56,148 nucleotides of DNA from CAYFMP01 sp964344215 (GTDB lineage: Bacteria; Pseudomonadota; Alphaproteobacteria; Rhodospirillales; Casp-alpha2): the NCBI GenBank assembly GCA_964344215.1, contig CAYFMP010000017.1, positions 1 to 56,148 on the forward strand, written 5' to 3'. The notes beneath the pieces were generated by a model, which had not been told where the DNA came from, made no database searches, and worked only from the letters and a program-made list of their open reading frames with translations. Position 1 is the first letter of the stretch; each line of letters opens with the position of its first letter. Position numbers and translations under genes: made by a program. This document shows, one piece after another, positions 36,574 to 43,792 of the stretch.

Positions 36574-37959
36574 TTGTCGCGAATCCTGGTCATCGATGAC
36601 GAAGAGTCGATCTGTCGGACGCTGAAAATGTATTTCGGCGAGAGGGGCTACGACGTGGCCGTCGCCACCGGCGTCGACGACGGCCTTGTCTCGCTTGCCG
36701 ACGAAGGCGCCGATGTCGTCATTTCGGACATCCGCATGCCGAGCCGCAATGGCTTCGAGCTGCTCGACGAAATCGGCGAACGCTTTATGGCCGTTCCGGT
36801 GATCATGATGACGGCCTTCCAGGATTTGGAGAGCACGGTCGCCGCGATGCAAGGCGGTGCCGTCGATTACGTCCCTAAGCCGATCGATCTCGAGGAATTG
36901 GAAGCCGCCGTCGAACGGGCCCTGGAAATGCGCAGCGAGGACGACGTGGATGGGCTCGTCGTCGATCTTCACGATAGCGCTGGACTGATCGTCGGCATCA
37001 GCCGTCCCATGAAGGACCTTTTCAAATCGATCGGCATGGTTTCGCAGAGCCGGGTCACCGTTCTCATATATGGCGAGTCCGGCACCGGCAAGGAACTCAC
37101 GGCGCGCGCCATTCACGCCGCCAGCCAGGAGTTTGGGCATCCGTTCGTCGCCGTCAATTGCGCGGCGCTGGTCGAGACTCTCCTCGAGAGCGAGATGTTC
37201 GGCCACGAAAAGGGCGCCTTCACCGGAGCCATGAACGCCCGCAAGGGCAAGGTCGAGATGGCCGGCGACGGAACGTTGTTCCTGGATGAAATCAGCGAGC
37301 TGTCGCCGCGCATGCAGGGCAAACTTCTGCGATTGTTGGAGGAGCGCGAATACTCGCCGGTCGGCAGCAACGACACGCTGATCAGCGATGCCCGCTTCAT
37401 TACGGCGACCAACACGAATCTGGCGAAACTCGTCGAGGCGGGGAAGTTCCGCGAGGATCTCTACTACCGACTCAATGTCGTCAATATCGTCGTGCCGCCG
37501 CTGCGCGAGCGCCGCGAGGATATCCCGCCGTTGGTCGGGCACCTGCTCAACAAGATCAACCGCGAGATACACAAGTGTATCCGGCGCGTGCCCTCGGACG
37601 TCATGGATGCGCTCGTCGCCTATGACTGGCCGGGCAACGTCCGTCAACTCGAAAACACCCTGATGAAAGCGGTCGTCCTGGCCCAGGGACATGTACTGAC
37701 GCCGCAGCAACTACCTGAGGAAATCTTCGCCGGGCGCGAGACGCCCCCAGAGCAATCGACGACGATCGAGAACACCGGCGCCGATGACGAGTGTGTATCG
37801 CTGAAGCAAATCGAGCGCGACCACATCCAGCGGGTATTGGCCAGAACCGGTTGGCACAAGGGACAGGCCTGCGAAATCCTGGGAATCAGCCGTCCGCGGC
37901 TCGACCGGCGGATTAAGGAATACGACCTGATTCCGGACCAGCGCCGCGCTGGCGGCTGA
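36574..37959 (+). CDS. Sigma-54-dependent response regulator (NtrC family)
   Basis: A 461-residue activator that appears to start at TTG 36574. The receiver domain (1-120) has the acidic pocket IDDEE and phospho-acceptor Asp52 in ISDIRMP. The AAA+ domain (about 140-370) has Walker A GESGTGKE, the sigma-54 contact loop GAFTGA and Walker B GTLFLDEISEL. A Fis-type helix-turn-helix closes the protein (GQACEILGISRPRLDRRIKEY). An intact GAFTGA predicts direct activation of a -24/-12 promoter, and one is found 140 bp downstream. The arrangement (kinase, regulator, target operon) is like AioS/AioR next to arsenite oxidase genes. Confidence 0.93.
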   Translation: MSRILVIDDEESICRTLKMYFGERGYDVAVATGVDDGLVSLADEGADVVISDIRMPSRNGFELLDEIGERFMAVPVIMMTAFQDLESTVAAMQGGAVDYVPKPIDLEELEAAVERALEMRSEDDVDGLVVDLHDSAGLIVGISRPMKDLFKSIGMVSQSRVTVLIYGESGTGKELTARAIHAASQEFGHPFVAVNCAALVETLLESEMFGHEKGAFTGAMNARKGKVEMAGDGTLFLDEISELSPRMQGKLLRLLEEREYSPVGSNDTLISDARFITATNTNLAKLVEAGKFREDLYYRLNVVNIVVPPLRERREDIPPLVGHLLNKINREIHKCIRRVPSDVMDALVAYDWPGNVRQLENTLMKAVVLAQGHVLTPQQLPEEIFAGRETPPEQSTTIENTGADDECVSLKQIERDHIQRVLARTGWHKGQACEILGISRPRLDRRIKEYDLIPDQRRAGG

Positions 37960-37988
37960 TTCGATGATTCGTGCCAAGGTGCATCGAA
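37960..37988. promoter_or_regulatory. Candidate activator-binding inverted repeat (UAS)
   Basis: Arms TTCGATG (37960-37966) and CATCGAA (37982-37988) form a perfect 7-bp inverted repeat with arm centres 22 bp apart, i.e. two helical turns. It begins at the stop codon of the sigma-54 activator gene and lies about 140-168 bp upstream of the predicted transcription start. This is the usual distance for an NtrC-type enhancer. Assignment to this regulator is inference. Confidence 0.55.
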
Positions 37989-38050
37989 ACGGTTTAACAA
38001 ATTGATGAACAGCCAAAAAAACCATTGGGTCCGGCACGGAAAGACCGAGT

Positions 38051-38063
38051 TAACATATTGATA
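38051..38063 (-). promoter_or_regulatory. IHF-binding site between UAS and sigma-54 promoter
   Basis: On the minus strand this reads TATCAATATGTTA, a perfect match to the IHF consensus WATCAANNNNTTR. A second near-match, CATCAATTTGTTA, lies at 37995-38007 (minus strand), exactly 56 bp upstream, with one mismatch. DNA bending by IHF between an enhancer and a -24/-12 promoter is classic sigma-54 architecture. Confidence 0.65.
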
Positions 38064-38101
38064 ATAAATAATAAATTTTTTCCCGGGCGGTGACTGGAAA
38101 C

Positions 38102-38116
38102 TGGCCCGAATATTGC
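38102..38116 (+). promoter_or_regulatory. Sigma-54 (-24/-12) promoter of the peroxidase-Rieske-molybdoenzyme operon
   Basis: The sequence TGGCCCGAATATTGC fits the consensus TGGCACG-N4-TTGC with one mismatch. The invariant GG (38103-38104) and GC (38115-38116) have the required 12-bp offset. Transcription should begin near 38128, about 94 bp ahead of the first gene. The activator gene lies immediately upstream. Confidence 0.8.
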
Positions 38117-38221
38117 GGATACAAGCAGGCCAAGAACGATAACGCACGGGGAGGCGGCTAGCACCTAGGTCCTCCTCGACGCGTGATCGAGCGGCGATCT
38201 CGAACACGGAGGAACAGGTTC

Positions 38222-39337
38222 ATGAGATCCGAAATTCGCAAAACAGCACGCCTCGTCCTCGCCGGGGCTTTGGTGTTCGCGGCGGCGGGGATGTCGACTG
38301 CAAAAGCGGCCGAAGACTTCGGGCCGGTCAAGGCCATGAAGGTGAACGCCAAGAAGGCCGCGTTGGGAAAGCGTTTGTTCTTCGATCCTCGGCTGTCCGG
38401 CGACGCCGCCATCAGCTGTTCGACCTGCCATGACCCGGCAAAGGGCTTCTCCGACGGCTTGGCGCTGGCCAAGGCCTATCCGGGTTCGGACGGGTTCCGC
38501 AACACCCCGACCCTGATCAACGCCGCCCAGAAGGCAGCGTGGTTCCACGACGGCCGGCTCGGCACCAATCTCAACGACGTCACCCGCGAGTCGATCACCG
38601 AGACTTATATGATGAACATGGACATGCGCCTGATGCAGGAACGCATCAAGCAGGACCCGATCTATGTCGAGATGTTCAAGGACGCCGGTTACGGCGAGCC
38701 TTCCAACGGCTCCGTCCGCAAGGCCATACCGGAATACCTGAAAACGCTGACCTCGCGCGGGTCGCCGTTCGACAAAGGCGCGATGTCGGCCGCGGCGAAG
38801 CGCGGCTTCGAGTTGTTCAAGGGCAAGGCCGGCTGCGCCGCCTGCCATTCGGGTCCGCGGTTCACGGACGATATGCCGCACAACACGGGGGTTCCGAACA
38901 ATCCCGACATCTGGAGCGATCCCAGGCGCCACGTGACCTTCGTCACCTACGCCATGTTCCTCGGTGTCGAGAACTACATGAATGTCCGTCGCGATCCCGG
39001 GGCCCACGTCCGCACCCATAAATCGGACGGCTCCGACGTCGGCAAGTTCATGACGCCGACGCTTCGCGAGCTGAAATTCACGGCGCCTTACATGCACAAC
39101 GGCATGCTCAAGACGTTGGATGAGGTCATCGATTTTTACGACCGAGGTGGCGGCACGGACGCCAACAAGGACCCGCGCATCAAGCCGCTCGGGCTGAGCA
39201 GAGCCGAGCGGACCGATCTGGTCGCCTTCCTCGAAGCGCTGTCCGGCGATCCGCTGACCGGATCCGACCACGTCTGGAAGGACAAGATCGATGTCAACTA
39301 CAAGCCGATCGCCGATTGGCGCAAGGCCCGGAACTAG
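38222..39337 (+). CDS. Di-haem cytochrome c peroxidase-like protein 1 (IdrP-like)
   Basis: A 371-residue periplasmic protein with a signal peptide (residues 1-29) and two haem c sites, CSTCH (66-70) and CAACH (205-209), in the bacterial cytochrome c peroxidase/MauG fold (RLFFDPRLSGDAAISC, GFRNTPTLINA, TPTLRELKFTAPYMHNG). GGAGGAAC precedes the ATG at 38222. It normally reduces hydrogen peroxide using cytochrome electrons. Two such genes beside a Rieske/molybdoenzyme pair are the hallmark of iodate reductase clusters (IdrP1 and IdrP2). It is the first gene after the sigma-54 promoter. Confidence 0.92.
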   Translation: MRSEIRKTARLVLAGALVFAAAGMSTAKAAEDFGPVKAMKVNAKKAALGKRLFFDPRLSGDAAISCSTCHDPAKGFSDGLALAKAYPGSDGFRNTPTLINAAQKAAWFHDGRLGTNLNDVTRESITETYMMNMDMRLMQERIKQDPIYVEMFKDAGYGEPSNGSVRKAIPEYLKTLTSRGSPFDKGAMSAAAKRGFELFKGKAGCAACHSGPRFTDDMPHNTGVPNNPDIWSDPRRHVTFVTYAMFLGVENYMNVRRDPGAHVRTHKSDGSDVGKFMTPTLRELKFTAPYMHNGMLKTLDEVIDFYDRGGGTDANKDPRIKPLGLSRAERTDLVAFLEALSGDPLTGSDHVWKDKIDVNYKPIADWRKARN

Positions 39338-39347
39338 GAGCGGCACG

Positions 39348-40475
39348 ATGAAGACGAAGAAGACGATTTCCATAGCGTTTGGCGCCTTTGCATTCGGACT
39401 CGCGCAACTCGTCGCCGCCGGTGCATCGGCCGATATGAACCCGCCGTTGGCGGCGCTCGGTCCGCCGTCGGCGCCACCCGACAACCCGACGACGCCGGCC
39501 AAGGTCGAGCTCGGCAAGCTGCTGTTCTTCGATACCCGGCTGTCGGGCGACGCCTCGATCTCGTGCGCCGATTGCCATCTACCGAAGGAAGGCTGGGCCT
39601 TCCCGGACCAACTGTCGCGGGGCTACCCCGGCACCATTCACTGGCGCAACAGCCAGACGGTGATCAACTCGGCCTATTACAACAAGCTGTTCTGGGTCGG
39701 TGCCTCCAAGTCGCTCGAAGGGCAAGCGCCGTCGGCGGCCAAAGGTGCCGTCGCCGGTAACGGCGAGAGCGACATGATGGAGGCGCGCCTCCAGTTCATT
39801 CCCGAATACCGCAAGCGTTTCAAGGAGGTGTTCGGGGACATCACGCCCAAGCTCAGCAACGCCTGGAAGGCGATCGCCGCCTTCGAGCGAACGCTGGTGC
39901 AGACCGACACGCCGTTCGACAAGTTCATGCGCGGCGACATGAGCGCGCTCAGCGACCAGCAGAAGCGTGGCATGGCGCTGTTCACCGGCAAGGCCAACTG
40001 CATCGAGTGCCACAACGGCGCCCTGTTCAGCGACCAGAAGTTCTACAACATCGGGGTGCCGCCTTCCGACATCTGGGACGACAACGGCCTGGCCCAGATC
40101 ACGTTCCGCTACGAGCAGTACGCCAAGGGCGTCACCGAGGCGATGTACCGCACCATCAAGGACGATGCCGGGCTCTACTACCGGACCAAGGAGAAAGCCG
40201 ACATCGGCAAATTCCGCACACCGTCGCTGCGTTACACGGCCTACACGGCACCTTACATGCACAACGGCTCGTTCTTCGATCTCGCCGAGGTCGTCGACTT
40301 CTATAACGAGGGTGGCGGCGCCAACGAATTCGCGGCGACCAAGACGAAGCTGCTGAAGCCGCTCGGACTGAGCGATGAGGAGAAGGAAGACCTGGTCGCC
40401 TTCATCGAATCGCTGAGTGGGGATGCGATAACCATGACGGCGCCGAAACTGCCGCCCTACGCACCTCTCAACTGA
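39348..40475 (+). CDS. Di-haem cytochrome c peroxidase-like protein 2 (IdrP-like)
   Basis: A 375-residue exported protein, paralogous to the preceding one, with a signal peptide ending near ASA (residue 28) and haem sites CADCH (73-77) and CIECH (218-222). Conserved segments are LLFFDTRLSGDASISC, NSQTVINSAYYNKLFW and TPSLRYTAYTAPYMHNG. It starts 10 bp after the first peroxidase with GGAG upstream. The two proteins differ enough to suggest separate roles or a heterodimer rather than recent duplication. In Idr systems, the peroxidases are proposed to remove peroxide or reduced oxyhalide intermediates. Confidence 0.92.
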   Translation: MKTKKTISIAFGAFAFGLAQLVAAGASADMNPPLAALGPPSAPPDNPTTPAKVELGKLLFFDTRLSGDASISCADCHLPKEGWAFPDQLSRGYPGTIHWRNSQTVINSAYYNKLFWVGASKSLEGQAPSAAKGAVAGNGESDMMEARLQFIPEYRKRFKEVFGDITPKLSNAWKAIAAFERTLVQTDTPFDKFMRGDMSALSDQQKRGMALFTGKANCIECHNGALFSDQKFYNIGVPPSDIWDDNGLAQITFRYEQYAKGVTEAMYRTIKDDAGLYYRTKEKADIGKFRTPSLRYTAYTAPYMHNGSFFDLAEVVDFYNEGGGANEFAATKTKLLKPLGLSDEEKEDLVAFIESLSGDAITMTAPKLPPYAPLN

Positions 40476-40507
40476 CGCGTGATATCGGAATTCACGAGGA
40501 CATAGCC

Positions 40508-41089
40508 ATGAATACGAAGCTTAAAACCCAAACCACCCCGGAACCGCGGGTGCCGGAAAAGGCGCCGCACAAGCCGGGCAAGTGTCTGATGTCACGCCGT
40601 CAGTTCCTGCTGACTTCGGGCATCGCCAGCAGCGTGGTCCTGCTCAACGCGGGACCCAGCCTGGGGCACGTGCCGGCGGTCGTCTCCACCTACCCGCGCA
40701 AGAAGATCGGCCAACTGAGCCAACTCAAGCAAGACGCGCCGATCGATTTCGAATACCCGGACGAGGGCGCCTATGCGGAGTCGATGCTCGTCAAGCTCGG
40801 CGTTCAGGCCGGCGGCGGCATAGGTCCCGACCGCGACGTTGTCGCCTTCAACAACTTCTGCACCCATCAGGGAGGAACGCTTGGAGGCACCTACAAAGGG
40901 GACACCAAGTCGTTGGGTGCCTGTCCGTTGCATCTGTCGACCTACGACCTGACGCGGCACGGCATCCTGATCTCCGGCCAGGCCTATCAGAGCCTGCCGC
41001 AGATCCTTCTCGAACTCAGTGGCGACGATATATACGCGATCGGCGTCTTCGGCCTCATCTTCGGCCGCTACGACAACCTGCAGGGCTAA
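40508..41089 (+). CDS. Tat-exported Rieske subunit of AioB/IdrB type
   Basis: A 193-residue protein with a twin-arginine signal SRRQFLL (about residues 29-35) and a Rieske 2Fe-2S site, Cys118-x-His120 (CTHQGG) and Cys139-x2-His142 (CPLHLSTYD). The second motif matches the small subunit of arsenite oxidase and iodate reductase rather than bc1-type Rieske proteins. The molybdoenzyme that follows has no signal of its own, so it should be exported in complex with this protein, as in arsenite oxidase. The spacing is 13 bp to the large subunit gene. The N-terminal extension before the Tat motif is unusually long and Pro/Lys-rich. Confidence 0.92.
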   Translation: MNTKLKTQTTPEPRVPEKAPHKPGKCLMSRRQFLLTSGIASSVVLLNAGPSLGHVPAVVSTYPRKKIGQLSQLKQDAPIDFEYPDEGAYAESMLVKLGVQAGGGIGPDRDVVAFNNFCTHQGGTLGGTYKGDTKSLGACPLHLSTYDLTRHGILISGQAYQSLPQILLELSGDDIYAIGVFGLIFGRYDNLQG

Positions 41090-41102
41090 GGGAGATCAAA
41101 CA

Positions 41103-43775
41103 ATGGCAACACCGTATTACATCCCTGAGACCAACGTTCCACTGCCGCCGAAAAACGCGGAAGTCATCTCCACGGCTTGTGATTACTGCATCGTCGCCTG
41201 CGGCCTGAAGGCTTATCGCTGGCCGGTCGCCGGCGAATTCAACGGTGGCCCCAACGCCACCGACAACGCCTTCGGCGTCAACTTCCCGGTCGAACCGCTG
41301 GGACCCTGGATCGCGCCCAACCAGCACAATATCGTGCTGCACAACGGCGAGCCTCACCATGTGGTGATCATCCCCGACAAGGACGCCAAGTTCGTCAATG
41401 TCGACGGCGATTCGTCGGTTCGCGGCGGCGCTATCGCGCAGAAGTGCTACAACCCGCAGACGCCGACCCGCGATCGGCTGAAATCGCCGCTGATGCGGAT
41501 CTACGGCATCCTGCAACCGGTGCCGTGGGACTTCGCGCTCGACGTGGCGGCGGCGGTCGGCAAGCACGTCATTGAGAATCACGGGGCCAATGCCTACGGC
41601 GTCAAGACCTACTCCTACCAGTTCATCGAGAACACCTACGCCATTACCAAGTACGCGCTCAGGCATATCGCCACCGCCAACTTCACCTTCCACGACACGC
41701 CGTCGGACGTCAGTTCGACACCGGGGTTCCGGGATGCCGGTTTCGACAACTTCGGGCCGGCTTACGAAGACTGGATGAACGCCGAGACGCTCTTCATGTG
41801 CGGTACCGATCCGTACGAAACGAAGACGATCCTGTTCACCCAGTGGATCATGAAAGGCATCCAGAACGGCCAAAAGGCAATCATGATGGTGCCCAGGCGG
41901 ACGGCCGGCGTCGCCTACGCCGAGAAGAACGGCGGTCTCTGGCTCGACGTATCGCCGGGTACCGATCTCTTGGTGATCAACGCCATCGCCCGCACCATCG
42001 TCGAGAACGGCTGGGAGGATTCGGCCTGGATCAAGGACTGGGTCAACAACAAGTGGGGTTCCAGTTCCGGTTTCGGCCAAGGCACGCGCAACACGCCGTG
42101 GCAATGGCGCACGACCTGGGGCAAGTTCCAGACCAAGGGCTTCGACGATTGGAAGAAATGGCTCCTGGCCCAGGACGAGTTCAAGCCCGAGAACGCCGCC
42201 AAGGTGGCGCAGATCGATATCGCCAAGATCAGAACGGCGGCGGAGTGGATGGCCAAGCCGAAAAACGGCAAACGACCGAAAACCTCGATCCTGATCGAGA
42301 AGGGCCTCTATTGGTCCAACAACACCGGCAACACCCAGGCCATCAGCGCCCTCGGCATCATTTGCGGAGCCGGCGGACGCCCGGGCCAGGTGATCGGCCG
42401 CGCCGGCGGTCACCAACGCGGCGGTCAGCGCGGCGGCAAGTACCCGCGCAACAAATCGCCGATGAAGGTGCCGGGACGCCGCCGTCGGGCACTCGATACG
42501 GATACCTGGCTGATGTCCGGCCACACCCGCATGGCGCATTGCATCGGGACGACTTGGATCCAATCCATGTGCGGCTCGCAGCAACTAGCCAAGCGCTTCG
42601 AAGAACTGGTCGTGGCCAACCCCAATCAAGTCCGCTCCTACGACAAGGGCGACATCGTCGACACGCTGAAACGCCGCGCCGATTCGGGCGGCATGGTGGT
42701 GGTCAATCAGGACATTTACCTGGTCGACCCGATCGGCGCCCGTTATGCCGACATCATCTTCCCGGCCGCCACCTGGGGCGAGGAGGACTTCATGCGGGCC
42801 AACGGCGAGCGCCGCTTGAGGCTCTACCAGCGGTTCTACGATCCGCCGGGCGAGGCCAAGCCCGACTGGTGGATCATCGCCCAACTGGCCCGCAAGATGG
42901 GCTTCGACGGCTTCGACTGGAAGAACTCCAACGAGGTGGCCGAGGAATCTTCGCGTTTCTCGCGCGGCAGCCGCAAGGACTTCCACATGATCAAGGTCGC
43001 CGCCCATCGCGAAGGCAAGACCCTGCATCGGAAGCTGCGCGAATTCGGCACCAACGGCATCCAGGGCCCGGTGTTCATGGCGGACGACGGCACTCTGATG
43101 GGCACCAAGCGCCTGCACGACACGACCCGAAAACTGCCGGAGACGGGGCCGACCGCCGCCAACATGTTCAATAAGAAGCTGACCCACTTCAACAGCCAAA
43201 CCGGGCGGTGCAACATCCAGAAGTCCCCATGGTCCCTGTTCTCGGACTATTGGGAGTGGATGCAGCCGAAGGGCGATGAACTGTGGTGCACCTCGGGCCG
43301 CACCAACGAACGGTGGCAGTCCGGGTTCGACGACCGTCGCCGTCCGTACATCGTGCAACGCTGGCCGGATAACTACGTCGAGATCCACCCCGACGACGCC
43401 AAGGCTCGCGGCATCGAAAGCGGCGACATGCTGATGGTCTATTCCGATCGGGTTCCCAACCTCAAGGAAACGATCCTCGGTGTCGAAGGCTCGGACTACA
43501 CGTTCAGCGGCCAGATGAAGGCCGGCAACGTGGAACTCACACGGGCTGCCGTCACCGGCGTCGCCATGGTCACACGCCACATCAAGAAGGGTGTCGTCTA
43601 CATGGACTTCCTGCACACCTCCCAGCCCGCCAACTCGCTGGAGGGTCGGGTCGTTGACTGGATCAGCGGCAACTACAACTACAAGATGGGTGTGGCCAGA
43701 GTGAAGAAGATCGGCGTCTCGCCGTACAAGAAGACGTTCCGGTCGATGTCGTTCGCTCCACGCGACATCATTTGA
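41103..43775 (+). CDS. AioA/IdrA-family molybdopterin oxidoreductase
   Basis: An 890-residue bis-MGD enzyme of the DMSO reductase superfamily. The iron-sulfur motif is Cys26-x2-Cys29-x3-Cys33. A Ser (Ser104/105 in DSSVRGG) takes the fourth position, as in the 3Fe-4S centre of arsenite oxidase. RAGGH (Arg433, His437) matches the Arg-x3-His substrate motif of AioA. However, the segment I align with the AioA His195/Glu203 region reads TPGFRDAGFDNFGPAYED, with neither residue kept. Together with the two peroxidase genes this favours an iodate reductase-like or new substrate class over arsenite. The start at 41103 has GGGAG upstream; the frame open from 41019 overlaps the Rieske gene. Substrate is unproven. 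Confidence 0.9.
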   Translation: MATPYYIPETNVPLPPKNAEVISTACDYCIVACGLKAYRWPVAGEFNGGPNATDNAFGVNFPVEPLGPWIAPNQHNIVLHNGEPHHVVIIPDKDAKFVNVDGDSSVRGGAIAQKCYNPQTPTRDRLKSPLMRIYGILQPVPWDFALDVAAAVGKHVIENHGANAYGVKTYSYQFIENTYAITKYALRHIATANFTFHDTPSDVSSTPGFRDAGFDNFGPAYEDWMNAETLFMCGTDPYETKTILFTQWIMKGIQNGQKAIMMVPRRTAGVAYAEKNGGLWLDVSPGTDLLVINAIARTIVENGWEDSAWIKDWVNNKWGSSSGFGQGTRNTPWQWRTTWGKFQTKGFDDWKKWLLAQDEFKPENAAKVAQIDIAKIRTAAEWMAKPKNGKRPKTSILIEKGLYWSNNTGNTQAISALGIICGAGGRPGQVIGRAGGHQRGGQRGGKYPRNKSPMKVPGRRRRALDTDTWLMSGHTRMAHCIGTTWIQSMCGSQQLAKRFEELVVANPNQVRSYDKGDIVDTLKRRADSGGMVVVNQDIYLVDPIGARYADIIFPAATWGEEDFMRANGERRLRLYQRFYDPPGEAKPDWWIIAQLARKMGFDGFDWKNSNEVAEESSRFSRGSRKDFHMIKVAAHREGKTLHRKLREFGTNGIQGPVFMADDGTLMGTKRLHDTTRKLPETGPTAANMFNKKLTHFNSQTGRCNIQKSPWSLFSDYWEWMQPKGDELWCTSGRTNERWQSGFDDRRRPYIVQRWPDNYVEIHPDDAKARGIESGDMLMVYSDRVPNLKETILGVEGSDYTFSGQMKAGNVELTRAAVTGVAMVTRHIKKGVVYMDFLHTSQPANSLEGRVVDWISGNYNYKMGVARVKKIGVSPYKKTFRSMSFAPRDII

Positions 43776-43792
43776 TCGAACGGCGCGATTGA

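Noticed and set aside
40508..43775. Annotation as a true arsenite oxidase (aioBA)
   Set aside because: The paired peroxidase genes and the apparent loss of two arsenite-contact residues argue against it, though the family relation is real.
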